In this document: in pieces, positions 18,722 to 27,726 of the stretch
How the letters are laid out: every line of letters begins with the position of its first letter
Numbering within the stretch: the first letter of the stretch is position 1
From: JAEUIG01 sp046349775
Lineage (GTDB): Bacteria > Planctomycetota > Planctomycetia > Planctomycetales > Planctomycetaceae
Length of the DNA: 52,638 nt
Direction of reading: 5' to 3'
Assembly: GCA_046349775.1 (NCBI GenBank)
Contig: JAXMBS010000040.1
Span: 1 to 52,638, forward strand
Position numbers and translations under genes: made by a program
The notes under the pieces: generated by a model
Seen by the model: the letters and a program-made list of their open reading frames with translations, nothing else
Told to the model about the DNA's origin: nothing
The model's database searches: none

Positions 18722-20991
18722 CTCACCGACGCTCGATTCAAGAAGTACCACAGGATCGCCAGCAGCACGCCGAACACGATGATCGCCACGACGCTGGCTT
18801 TCGCGAAAATCGCGTTGACGCTCTGGACCGGCTCCGTTGCCGTCTTGCGGCGCTCCTGGACGATCGCAATCCACTCCGTCTGGCCCACGCGGGAGAAAGC
18901 AGCCAGCCATTCGCCGCCAAACTCCGCCGGATCCAGTCGGCCAAAGGGATCGATGTATTGCCGCGACTCGCGGTGGTCGCGCCCCTGTCCGCGCATCAGG
19001 TCCGTCAGCTCGCGTGTCTCTTCGTCTTCCAACCGCAATCCGGACATGAACGCATCGAGCTTCTTGTTGCGGACGTCCTCGGTGTCGGTTTTCGGCGCGA
19101 CTTGTTCCAGGTTGGCCGGCGTCATCCAGGGATGATCGAGCAGCATGACCGTGCCGTCGGAGTTGGACGGGTGGAAAGTCGCCAGCGCCAGGAAGCGGTC
19201 GTCGTGGCCGGGGGTCGTATCCGGTTCGGGCTCGTCGATCATGTTCTCCCATTGTTGCAGCAGGTCGGCGATGTGGATCGAGCAACCGATCACACCGATC
19301 ACCCGGCGCTGGCCGGAGGGGGCGCCTTCCGGCGGATTGCCGTCCAGCTGCGGTTCGTCCCAGACGGGGGCGGCGATCGCCACCATGTACTGCTTCGTGC
19401 CTTCACTGCGGAAGTACGGAGAGACGCCTGGCTCGGTGCGGGCGGCGACGTCGGCGAACGGCGTCTGTTTGGGCAGGTCCTCGGCCCGGCCGGTGTAGTA
19501 CGCGCGCCAGTGGAAGCTGTTGCCGAGCGTATCCTGGGGCTCGCCGTCCGGTTTGCGTGGAGGAATCCGCAGCACCTGCCGGCCCTGGGTGCCGACAATG
19601 AACCAGCTCACGTTGGGCGTGCGCCCCAATTCCTTCAGGTGTCGTTCATTGGCGGCGATCTGCGCGACTATGTCAGCATAGGCCTGCTGGACCGCATCGC
19701 CGTTGGCCGGGCCTTCCATGCGCTGGAGCAGGAACTCGCGCCGCTGCTGGATCTGTTCTTCGCTGTCTCCCTCAAGTTCGGGATGCCCGTCGAGAACGGC
19801 GGCGATGATCCGGGCCGCTGGCGATCGAGCCAACGTCTCGGCCCGTTCATGCCGGGACGCGAGATCTTGCTGAATGCCGTCGGCCAGCAGGTGTGCCGAG
19901 ACACTGTCGCCAGCCAGGGTCCGGTCGATCAGATTGGCTTGTGCGGCGTCGACGGCGCTGCTCCCTGCCGTGCGGGCAATCCAGAACATCGCCAGCATGA
20001 ACAGGACCGGCGCCAGGAAGCCGACGGCAATCAGCGGCCGGCGGGAACGGATCGCGGTGCGCTGCTCCAACCGGTCAAGGACGACCTGGGCGTTCGGAAG
20101 CCGTTCCTGAGGATCGGGCTGCAGGCAGCCGTCCACAATTTCGGCCAGTCGCCGGTCGACGCCTCGGACGTTGCGGTGCGCTCTCGGCCGGGGCGCCTTC
20201 CGAATCACGTCTCGATAAACCGACAGTCGATCGTCTAATGCGGTAACAGCGCTCAAGCGACGCTCGGTCTCCGGCGAACGATTAGGGGGTGTGCCGGCCA
20301 ACATTTCATAGAGCAGAGCACCGAGCGCGTAGACGTCCCAGCGTGCATCCGGAACGGCATTGAGGTCTGCCTGCTCCGGCGCCATGTAATACATCGTGCC
20401 CAGCGCCGGCGACTGTTCGGTGGTGAGGCGCGACTGTCCGAAGTCGCCGAGCCGCGGCTCGTCGCTGTTGTCGAGCAGGATGTTGGCCGGCTTCAGATCG
20501 CAGTGCAGGATGCCGCTGCCGTGGGCATGCACCAGTGCGCGAGCGATCGACGTGGCAATGCTGACGGCGGTCTCCACGGGCAGCGGGCCGTTCTGCAACC
20601 GCGTCTGCAGCGAGCCGTGCTCCAGGAACTCCATCACGAAATAGGGTGGGTCGTGGTCCCAGCCGACGTCGAGCAGGCCGACGATGTCGCGCGACGTGTA
20701 CAAGACGGCGAGCTTCTCGACCTCGCGCGTCAGCAGCGACCAGTCGAGGCCGCGGCGATGCGAATAGAACTTGATCGCAACCTGCTTGCCGGTTTTGATT
20801 TCGCGGGCCAGCCAGACGGCCCCGAACGAGCCGGCTCCCAGGCGGCGGATCATTTCGTAGCCCGGGCTGACGCCGGGCGTCTCCGGTGCGCGGAGGCTGA
20901 GTGCGCGCGAGGCGGCGCGCTGCTCGTCCGTCTGGCGGAGCGTGTCGCCGGTCGGGGCCGCGGCGGGTCTGGTCTGAGTGGATTGATCCAT
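18715..20991 (-). CDS. Transmembrane Ser/Thr protein kinase with periplasmic sensor domain
   Basis: 758-residue Hanks-type kinase. The cytoplasmic kinase domain (about 45-305) has GAGSFGAV, VAIK (Lys74), catalytic HCDLKPAN (Asp165, Asn170), DFG (183-185) and MAPEQ. The usual Arg before the catalytic Asp is replaced by Cys, so activation-loop control may differ. A juxtamembrane basic stretch precedes the membrane segment at about 320-339. A large extracytoplasmic region (about 340-730) has features of a Cache-type sensor (HWRAYYTGRAED, GVSPYFRSEGTKQYMVAIAAP, RVIGVIGCSI). A final membrane segment lies at about 732-751. It would sense a periplasmic ligand. The FHA-cyclase gene 111 bases downstream is the likely output partner. 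Confidence 0.92.
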   Translation of the reverse strand: MDQSTQTRPAAAPTGDTLRQTDEQRAASRALSLRAPETPGVSPGYEMIRRLGAGSFGAVWLAREIKTGKQVAIKFYSHRRGLDWSLLTREVEKLAVLYTSRDIVGLLDVGWDHDPPYFVMEFLEHGSLQTRLQNGPLPVETAVSIATSIARALVHAHGSGILHCDLKPANILLDNSDEPRLGDFGQSRLTTEQSPALGTMYYMAPEQADLNAVPDARWDVYALGALLYEMLAGTPPNRSPETERRLSAVTALDDRLSVYRDVIRKAPRPRAHRNVRGVDRRLAEIVDGCLQPDPQERLPNAQVVLDRLEQRTAIRSRRPLIAVGFLAPVLFMLAMFWIARTAGSSAVDAAQANLIDRTLAGDSVSAHLLADGIQQDLASRHERAETLARSPAARIIAAVLDGHPELEGDSEEQIQQRREFLLQRMEGPANGDAVQQAYADIVAQIAANERHLKELGRTPNVSWFIVGTQGRQVLRIPPRKPDGEPQDTLGNSFHWRAYYTGRAEDLPKQTPFADVAARTEPGVSPYFRSEGTKQYMVAIAAPVWDEPQLDGNPPEGAPSGQRRVIGVIGCSIHIADLLQQWENMIDEPEPDTTPGHDDRFLALATFHPSNSDGTVMLLDHPWMTPANLEQVAPKTDTEDVRNKKLDAFMSGLRLEDEETRELTDLMRGQGRDHRESRQYIDPFGRLDPAEFGGEWLAAFSRVGQTEWIAIVQERRKTATEPVQSVNAIFAKASVVAIIVFGVLLAILWYFLNRASVRR

Positions 20992-21129
20992 GTGCCGGGA
21001 TCAGTAGCGCAGTCGGCAGGGAAGCTGTCAACGGACCGGGAGTTCCCGGCACGATGTGGTATTCTCTGGTTCTGAATCGACTGTTAACAGCCGCCAGGCT
21101 TCGCGGTTCCTCCTTCGGAGGGACCGTGG

Positions 21130-22074
21130 ATGATTGCAAAACTCTGCAACCGATCTGTCATGGCATCGACTGCCAGTCATTTTACGGGCACGGTCGGCAT
21201 CACGGGGGCGTCGGGCCTCGTCGGTCGCGCACTGGCCGCAGTGCTGGAATCGACAGGGGCAGCGGTGGTCCGGCTGTCGCGTCGGCCGGCCTCCGACACG
21301 GTCGCCTGGAACCCGTCGCAGGGGATTGTGACGCCGCAGGCCGTGGACGGCCTGGATGTTGTCGTGCACCTGGCCGGCGAGAACATCGCCAGCGGGCGGT
21401 GGACGGCGGCTCAGAAACAGCGGATTCGTGACAGCCGAGTGGCAGGGACGCGGAACCTGGCCCGCAGTCTGTCGCAACTGGCATCGCCGCCACAGGCATT
21501 CATCTGCGCGTCGGCGATCGGGTTCTACGGCGACCGCGGCGACGAATTGCTGACGGAGTCCAGTGCGGTCGGGACCGGCTTTCTGGCGGACGTCTGCCAG
21601 GAGTGGGAGGCCGCCGCCGACGAGGCCCGAGCGTTTGGGGCCCGCGTCGTGCAGATGCGGTTCGGTGTGGTCCTGAGCAAAGAGGGAGGCGCGCTGCAGA
21701 AGATGTTGCTGCCGTTCAAGCTGGGTGCGGGTGGCCGGATCGGATCGGGGAAACAGTACTGGAGCTGGGTGGCGCTGCCCGATGTGGTCGGGGCGATCCG
21801 GCACGCCATTGTGAGCGAAGACCTGACCGGCCCGGTGAACGTCGTAGCTCCGAATCCGGCAACGAACGCCGAGTTCACCAGGGTTCTGGCGAGAGTCCTG
21901 CATCGCCCGGCGATCATGCCGATGCCGGCGGCAATGGCGCGACTCGCGCTGGGGGAGATGGCGGACGAACTGCTGTTGGCGAGCGCCCGTGTTGTGCCGC
22001 AGAAACTCGACTCCAGCGGGTACAAGTTCCAGTTCCGCGATCTGGAACCGGCGATTCGAGACGCGCTGAAATGA
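21130..22074 (+). CDS. TIGR01777-family NAD(P)-dependent epimerase-like protein
   Basis: 314-residue Rossmann-fold protein of the extended SDR group sometimes called YfcH or SDR39U1. The nucleotide motif is GITGASGLVGRALAAVL. Family motifs are VVHLAGENIASGRWTA, ASAIGFYGDRGDE and FGVVLSKEGGALQKMLLPF. Two starts are possible, ATG 21130 and ATG 21160; the second lies nearer the fold. Its biological role is not settled in bacteria. The photolyase gene follows 52 bases downstream on the same strand, a neighbourhood seen in some other bacteria, so an operon is likely. Confidence 0.88.
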   Translation: MIAKLCNRSVMASTASHFTGTVGITGASGLVGRALAAVLESTGAAVVRLSRRPASDTVAWNPSQGIVTPQAVDGLDVVVHLAGENIASGRWTAAQKQRIRDSRVAGTRNLARSLSQLASPPQAFICASAIGFYGDRGDELLTESSAVGTGFLADVCQEWEAAADEARAFGARVVQMRFGVVLSKEGGALQKMLLPFKLGAGGRIGSGKQYWSWVALPDVVGAIRHAIVSEDLTGPVNVVAPNPATNAEFTRVLARVLHRPAIMPMPAAMARLALGEMADELLLASARVVPQKLDSSGYKFQFRDLEPAIRDALK

Positions 22075-22126
22075 GCATCCGAGGCCGCCGGCGCGGTCGG
22101 CCAGTCGATTGTCAGAAGGTTGCGGG

Positions 22127-23566
22127 ATGGATGAGCAGCGGGCGTCGATTGTGTGGTTGCGGCACGATCTCCGGCTGGCGGACAATTCGGCGCTCGTTGC
22201 GGCCGTGGAGCGCGACTGCCCGGTCGTGTGCGTGTTCATCTGGGTACCGGAGGAGGAAGGGGACTGGCCGCCTGGCGCCGCCAGTCGCTGGTGGCTGCAC
22301 CACTCTCTGGCCAGCCTGGATGCGGAGCTTCGTGAGCGTGGCAGTCGGCTGATTGTTCGTCGCGGGCCCAGCCTGCAGGCGTTGACGAGCATCGCCGCGG
22401 AGACGAACGCCGACACGGTGTATTGGAATCGCCGCTACGAGCCGGCGGTTGTCCGGCGCGACGCACAGGTTCTGCGTTCGCTCAAGGCGGCCGGAATCGG
22501 AGTCGAGCACTCGAACTCGGCACTGTTGTTCGAACCGCACGACGTGCAGACCGGTCAGGGGAAGCCGTATCAGGTCTTCACTCCATTCTGGAAGGCGTGC
22601 CTGGCGAAACCCGCGCCGACAGAACCGCTGCCCGCGCCGGCGAAGATCCCGGGTCCGGCAACCTGGCCGGAGTCGCTGACGATCGACGAATTGCAGCTCC
22701 TGCCGCGGATTCCGTGGGACCGCGGGTTCTATGATGTCTGGCGACCCGGTGAACCGGCCGCACTCGAGGAACTCTCGGCATTCGTAGCGGAGCGAATCGG
22801 GGAATACTCGCGTGCCCGCGACGTGCCGGCCGAACCGGGGACTTCGCGCCTGTCGCCGCGGCTGCACTTCGGTGAAGTTGGGCCGCGCCAGGTTTGGTGG
22901 GAAATCCGAAACTCGAAATCCGAAACTCGAAACGGGCCACCCGTCGCAGGTGGGGATGCATTTCTGCGGGAGATCGGCTGGCGCGAATTTGCGTACCACA
23001 TTCTGCATCACTTTCCGCAGACGACGCGCGCGCCGCTGCGCGACCGGTTTGAGAGGTTTCCCTGGCGCAAGGACGTGGCGGCGCTCAAAGCGTGGCAGCA
23101 GGGCCGGACCGGGTATCCGATTGTTGATGCGGGGATGCGGGAGCTGTGGCAGACCGGCTGGATGCATAACCGCGTACGGATGATTGTCGGTTCGTTCCTG
23201 ACAAAGGACCTGCTGGTGTCGTGGACGGAAGGGGCGCGGTGGTTCTGGGACACGCTGGTCGATGCGGACCTGGCGAATAACACGCTGGGGTGGCAGTGGA
23301 TCGCCGGCTGTGGGGCAGATGCGGCGCCGTATTTCCGGATTTTCAACCCCGTGTCGCAGGGAGAGAAGTTCGACGCCAGCGGCCGCTATGTGCGCCGCTG
23401 GGTTTCGGAGATCTGCGGACTGCCGGATTCACTTGTGCATGAGCCGTGGTCGGCTGATGCCGATGAACTGGGGCGTGCTGAAGTCACGCTCGGCGACAAT
23501 TATCCGGCGCCAATTGTCGATCATGCCGAGGCGCGGAAGCGGGCGCTGGAGGCGTACGGACGGTGA
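22127..23566 (+). CDS. phr: Deoxyribodipyrimidine photolyase (class I CPD type)
   Basis: Light-driven DNA repair enzyme of about 479 residues. ATG 22127 is preferred over the TTG 18 bases upstream because MDEQRASIVWLRHDLRLADN starts the antenna domain directly. FAD-domain signatures include TSRLSPRLHFGEV, IGWREFAYHIL, GRTGYPIVDAGMRELWQTG, WMHNRVRMIVGSFLTKDLL, LADNNTLGWQW-like DLANNTLGWQW and FRIFNPVSQGEKFD. The DNA-binding/FAD pocket looks complete. Residues 259-269 (EIRNSKSETRN) are encoded by a heptamer array at 22901-22935, in the loop before the FREIGWREF-like helix. The loop is surface-exposed in known structures, so activity is probably kept. Confidence 0.93.
   Translation: MDEQRASIVWLRHDLRLADNSALVAAVERDCPVVCVFIWVPEEEGDWPPGAASRWWLHHSLASLDAELRERGSRLIVRRGPSLQALTSIAAETNADTVYWNRRYEPAVVRRDAQVLRSLKAAGIGVEHSNSALLFEPHDVQTGQGKPYQVFTPFWKACLAKPAPTEPLPAPAKIPGPATWPESLTIDELQLLPRIPWDRGFYDVWRPGEPAALEELSAFVAERIGEYSRARDVPAEPGTSRLSPRLHFGEVGPRQVWWEIRNSKSETRNGPPVAGGDAFLREIGWREFAYHILHHFPQTTRAPLRDRFERFPWRKDVAALKAWQQGRTGYPIVDAGMRELWQTGWMHNRVRMIVGSFLTKDLLVSWTEGARWFWDTLVDADLANNTLGWQWIAGCGADAAPYFRIFNPVSQGEKFDASGRYVRRWVSEICGLPDSLVHEPWSADADELGRAEVTLGDNYPAPIVDHAEARKRALEAYGR
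22901..22935. repeat. Heptamer array inside the photolyase coding sequence
   Basis: Five 7-nt words in perfect phase: GAAATCC and GAAACTC alternating, then GAAACGG. It is read in frame as part of the photolyase. The same type of word (TTCGAAT, TTTCGGA) makes up the array at 1838-1879 when read on the other strand. Confidence 0.8.
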
Positions 23567-23603
23567 TTGCGAAACCGCAAGCGACGACTGGCGCCGGTGT
23601 GCG

Positions 23604-25584
23604 CTATGGAGACGATCGTGTCTTTCCAGCGGCGGTCACTGTGAGACGCTGGCGCGTCAGCAGTTGTCGGCGGTCGTCGAAGATCTGGATTTCCAGTTGG
23701 GCGACACCGAAGGGCAACGCATCACAGACCCAGACGTCACAGCGCTCGTGCGTTGTTGATTCTCCGGCGGCTGTGAACGTGGCCTGCAGATTGGCCTGGA
23801 GGCAGTGGAAGGCGTCAGTCCGCAATGGCAGCCTCAGATATCGGTCTTCCGCCGCGTGATATCCGGTGGATGCGTTCAGCGACACTCCGGTCCAGAATCT
23901 TTCCGCTGCGCGGCGTGTTGCGTCATCCGTCTGCCCCGACCACTTGAGGAAGACAGCCGGCTTCTGGCCGGCAGCGAACGTGACCGGATCGACGGCGTAG
24001 CGGCTCAGGGTGGTCTGGCCGGCGCGAGTTTCCGAGACTTCAACGATGCGGACGGATGCGCGATCGAGCGTTTCCGGACCGCCGTCGGCGATGCGGATGG
24101 CGAGGGCGCGGTTGTCCGGATCGCGGCCGGTCAGCTCGATCCAGTAGGTGGGGTCGCGGTCGCGCGACGTGGGGAACTGGTTGATCCACGTCGTCAGCGG
24201 GCGTTCGAGTTGCGGCCGCGGATCGCTGTAGTCGATCCAGCCGGCGTGCTCCATGACGCCGAACAGCCACGGGTGCTTCCACGGCCCGTTGGACGGGTAC
24301 CAGGCGGAGAAGACGGAGATGGCCAGCGCGGAGCCGATGAGCGAGCGGGCCGTTTTGCCGGGCTGCCAGCCGTCGAACGCCGACGGGATGGCGAGCAGCC
24401 AGAAGGGGACGAGCCAGAGCATCCAGCGGAGCGCGACACTGACGCCGCCGTAGTTATAGTTTGCGGTGCGCGTCATGTAGAACGCGAGGACGATGATCGT
24501 CAGCGCGGCGCCGAGAGCGTGTACGGGTGCGAAACCGGCAAGCGTGGTGAGAACGGAGACGGGAGATGAGATCGGCGATGCCGCGTCGCCAGCCGATCAG
24601 CGTGAGCACGAAGATCGGCGACAGCGACAGCAGGCCGTGGTGTCCGAGGATGCAGTGCAGCAGGTACACGGGGAACGAGTCCGTGGCCTTGTCGATCCCG
24701 CGTGGATGCATCCAGTAGCTCGGGATGCCTTCGTGGACGAACTCGTATTTGTCAGAGCCGTACGACGAGTAGAACGGCGTCAGCGTCCCCGCGACGGCGT
24801 AGTTCGTGGCGAAGAATGCGGCCAGCGGAATCACCGCGGCCGGGACGAACCCTAGCAGCGTCTTTCGGAACGACAGCAGCGCGAGCCAGCCGATAATCGC
24901 TGCGAGAAACGCCGCCGCGGGCAGCTCGCAGGTGAACGCGAACGCGGGCCAGAACCCGGCCTGCGCGAACCACCACCACGCTCGGCGGTTCTCAGAGACG
25001 ATCTGGAACACCGCATACAGCGTGAATATCACGCTGACGGCGCCGGGCGTGTGGTTGTTGAATGTGGTCAGGAACGGCAGGAGCAGCGTGCCGAAACCGG
25101 CGGTCAGCGCCGTAAGAATGACCGCAAACGAGCTGGTCGCCGTGCGTCGCACCATGCGCAGCAGCAGGGTCAGCGCGATCGTCATCGGGAAGATGTTGAT
25201 CAGGCACAGGATCAGCCGTGTTGTCGCCTCCAGGTTGTTGCCGAGCGTCCAGCGGAGAGTGTGGCGGATGGCCCAGTACAGTCCGGCGACGAGCGTGGCG
25301 AGCAGCGGGGGTTTCGTCGAATAGAAATGGTCCTCATGTTTGACGAGGTCGATCGTGTCCCAGCCGGGGACGCGGCGGGCGTCGTCGATCCGGTAGGTCC
25401 CCTGTTCGACGAGCGCGCGGACGGTGCACCAGCGCGAGCGGTCGTTGGCGCTCTGCAGCGGCTCGGCCTGCATCAGGCGGGCGATGCTGAGCGCGGTTGA
25501 GACGACAATGACCAACCGACAGAGCCAGGCGAGCGCGGCGGAGTCGCGCGGCGCGGCATCGGGCTGGACAGCGGGTTCGGTCAC
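23604..25584 (-). CDS. Polytopic membrane protein, glycosyltransferase-39-like, one frame break as read
   Basis: One gene of about 660 codons split into two frames. The first part starts at GTG 25584 and contains about eight or nine membrane segments. A loop motif DHFYSTKPPLLATLVAGLYW resembles the first periplasmic loop of ArnT/PMT-type lipid-linked sugar transferases. The frame is lost between about 24560 and 24590. It is continued exactly in the next frame as SSPVSVLTTLAGFAPVHALG, then TIIVLAFYMTRTANYNYGG, and then two more membrane segments and a soluble C-terminal domain. A single indel explains the break. The start overlaps the ftr stop by four bases (GTGA), so the two genes are translationally coupled. 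The sugar or acceptor is unknown. Confidence 0.7.
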
Positions 25585-26474
25585 AGCAGTTCACGCAGGT
25601 GGAAGTGATGTTTGCCGAGCTTGCCGCCGTAGTTGCCGGCGGTGACGTGCAGCAGGCCGGGAATCTGGCAGGCGGCATGGAGTCCGGCCCGCATCGCAGC
25701 CTGCACGTCATTGAACGAGAGGCCGTCGATGACGATCTCGTAGACCGCCTGGCAGCCGTCGGGCAGCTCGGACTTTACCAGCGGGCGGAGCGTCGGGCAG
25801 TAGGCGTCGTTGGTGCTGGCTTTGAGCTTCTTGTACTGCGAGCCGACTTTGCTGCCGGACCGGACGACGCCGCCGGGGAACGGGAGCATGACGTTCGGGA
25901 CGTCGCGCATCGCCCGCACGGCCGCCTTGGCTGCGGTCAGCGCGGCGAGTTGCGTCTTGCCGCACAAGAGGAGGTTGCCGCCGCCGACCCCTTTCTGCGT
26001 GCCGAACCGGTCTTCGCAGACGAACTCGCCGTCCATGACGGGCAGCCGCCAGTAGCGCTTCTTGCCGAACTTCTTGGAGACCTGGAAACCGTCGCCGAAA
26101 TAGCGGATCGCACCGCCGACGGAAAACTGCTGCTCGCGCGGCGCTTCCAGTCCGCTGTAGCAGGCGGTGGTTGCACAGGTGAGGACGCACTGTCCGACGC
26201 GATTGACGACAGCCGATGCCAGCGCGTCGCGCGAGAACCCGAACATCATCACGGCGACGCCGGGACGGCCGTCGGGGGTTTCGTCCGGTTTGAGCGAGCG
26301 TTCGATGCCGGCCTCGCAGTCGCAGGCGATGACGCTGGTGGCGAAGCCGGTGAGCTGCGTAGCAGCGGTTTTCGCCCAGTCAAAGGTGCGGGCGGTAATC
26401 AGCACGCGGGTGCCGACCATCGTGAACGCTTCGGCGAAAGTGTCGGCGATTGAAACGCCGTTGAGTTCAGGCAT
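25581..26474 (-). CDS. ftr: Formylmethanofuran--tetrahydromethanopterin N-formyltransferase
   Basis: 297-residue cytoplasmic enzyme of the H4MPT/methanofuran-linked C1 pathway (Ftr, called FhcD in methylotrophs). It transfers the formyl group between methanofuran and H4MPT. Family-specific stretches are seen throughout: ELNGVSIADTFAEAF near the start, ITARTFDWAKTAATQLTGFA, TSVIACDCEAGIE, CVLTCATTACYSG, the lid-like GGAIRYFGDGFQ and the C-terminal GNYGGKLGKHHFHL. Length matches the family. Planctomycetes are known to carry H4MPT-linked C1 genes, probably for formaldehyde handling, but no fhcABC, mch, mtd or fae gene is in this window. It overlaps the downstream membrane-protein gene by four bases. 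Confidence 0.92.
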   Translation of the reverse strand: MPELNGVSIADTFAEAFTMVGTRVLITARTFDWAKTAATQLTGFATSVIACDCEAGIERSLKPDETPDGRPGVAVMMFGFSRDALASAVVNRVGQCVLTCATTACYSGLEAPREQQFSVGGAIRYFGDGFQVSKKFGKKRYWRLPVMDGEFVCEDRFGTQKGVGGGNLLLCGKTQLAALTAAKAAVRAMRDVPNVMLPFPGGVVRSGSKVGSQYKKLKASTNDAYCPTLRPLVKSELPDGCQAVYEIVIDGLSFNDVQAAMRAGLHAACQIPGLLHVTAGNYGGKLGKHHFHLRELL

Positions 26475-26713
26475 GGCGCGCAGTCAGCTGCATGTCGAGT
26501 TCCCTTGCGGGAAACCGACAGTGTACCGGGGCGGCAGGAAATGAGAACTGACGCGGGGACGCAACTCAAGGGGAGAACGTGATCAGGTCTGAGACTCATC
26601 TCGACGATCGCGAGTCGATTGTCGGGACTCGAAATTCATTGCACAGATGCAACGGCTTGAGCGGTATCATGAGCGCCAGTTTCCAGCATCCCATCAAGCT
26701 CGTGGAGAAGGTA

Positions 26714-27055
26714 ATGCTCAACCGCCGCAGATTCGTGACGACAATTTCGTGTGCTGCGCTGGGACTGATGGTTGGCGACTTCGCTCTCGCTGCCACTCCC
26801 GAAGAGGCCCTCAAGATCAAGTGCGAGTGCCAGTTTGACAAGACGCCGTTGAAAGACATTGCGGACTATGTTTCCAAGGTACATCAGGTGCCCGTGAAGC
26901 TGGATGCCGGTGTCGATGGAAAGTCGTCAGTCACACTCAAGCATGATGGAACTCTGAAAGAGATGTTCGAAAAGGTGCTGCCGTCGCTCGGACTGGAATA
27001 CGCGGTTGACGCCAAGGAAATTGTGATTCGCAAGAAAAAAGCCGACAAGAAGTGA
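26714..27055 (+). CDS. Exported STN-like (secretin/TonB N-terminal type) small protein
   Basis: 113 residues. ATG 26714 is preferred because GGAGAAGG lies just upstream and a signal sequence follows. The signal begins MLNRRRFVTTISCAALG, which fits a Tat or Sec signal, and ends near ALAATPEEA. The mature part (about 85 residues) has the alternating pattern of an STN domain: QFDKTPLKDIADYVSK, VPVKLDAGVDG, VTLKHDGTLKEMFEKVL and YAVDAKEIVIRKK. STN domains are normally the N-terminal part of secretins and TonB-dependent receptors; here the domain is the whole protein. Single-domain versions are common in planctomycetes. The partner is unknown. Confidence 0.7.
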   Translation: MLNRRRFVTTISCAALGLMVGDFALAATPEEALKIKCECQFDKTPLKDIADYVSKVHQVPVKLDAGVDGKSSVTLKHDGTLKEMFEKVLPSLGLEYAVDAKEIVIRKKKADKK

Positions 27056-27138
27056 GCGTGCCCGCCGAGTCCCCCTCTGGCAACTGCGAATGCGATCGGC
27101 CAGAATGAATGCTGCTCGCCACAACCGGGAGAAACATC

Positions 27139-27624
27139 ATGCCTGCCGAACATTCGATGAACGAAGGTCCGCTGCGGTCCTCTGCTGAACGTCTGCGTGA
27201 AGAACTCGACCGCTGGCTGGACGTCGCCTGGGTGCAGGGGGAACGCGCGATGGACGCAATGGGCATTCGCGGCCGCATGATGGGGCCGGCGATGGACGTG
27301 ATCGAACGGCCGGATGCGATCCTGATTCTCGTGGACGTGCCGGGAATCAGCGCCGAACAGCTCGACGTCTCAGTCGCCGGTAATCTGCTGACGGTGGGGG
27401 GCGTCCATCCCGCGCCGATTCTGGCAGCGGATGAATCGCTGGTCCGCCGCGAGCGCTCGCACGGTTCGTTCAAGCGGAGCATTCCGCTGCCGGCGAGCGT
27501 GGATGCGGAATCGATCACCGCCGAATGCACGCTGGGGGTGCTGCGGATTCGGGTGGCGAAGACGGAGCGCGAAAAATCGCGACGCGTGCCGGTACGAGCG
27601 GGGGAACCGGCGCCGACGATGTGA
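27139..27624 (+). CDS. Small heat-shock protein Hsp20, third copy
   Basis: 161-residue alpha-crystallin-domain chaperone, intact. ATG 27139 follows a GGGAG site. The N-terminal arm is amphipathic (SSAERLREELDRWLDVAW). The domain begins at PAMDVIERPDAILILVDVPG and continues with ISAEQLDVSVAGNLLTVGG, the FKRSIPLPASVDAESITAEC segment and LGVLRIRVAK. The C-terminal RRVPVRAG segment resembles the IxI tail in VPV form. It is more diverged than the tandem pair at 8.9-9.8 kb, so it is not a recent duplicate. An octamer repeat starts five bases after the stop. Confidence 0.9.
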   Translation: MPAEHSMNEGPLRSSAERLREELDRWLDVAWVQGERAMDAMGIRGRMMGPAMDVIERPDAILILVDVPGISAEQLDVSVAGNLLTVGGVHPAPILAADESLVRRERSHGSFKRSIPLPASVDAESITAECTLGVLRIRVAKTEREKSRRVPVRAGEPAPTM

Positions 27625-27628
27625 CGAC

Positions 27629-27726
27629 GGAGGGGCAAAGGATCAAAGGCGTCGAGGAGCAAAGGTGGAGAAGCGGTGCCGGTCTAGGTTTCCCTTTGCT
27701 CCTTTGATCCTGTGCTCCTTTGCTTC
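27629..27726. repeat. Octamer word array overlapping the 3' end of the BFD-type gene
   Basis: The left arm at 27629-27668 is five 8-nt words such as AAAGGATC and AAAGGCGT. The right arm at 27695-27726 is four complementary words such as TTTGCTCC and TTTGATCC. The right arm is translated on the minus strand as the last residues of the BFD-type protein (DEKQRSTGSKEQRET). It lies between convergent genes. Confidence 0.78.

Noticed and set aside
18958..20238. 426-codon plus-strand ORF opposite the kinase gene
   Set aside because: Shadow of the kinase coding strand; the kinase has a complete set of motifs.
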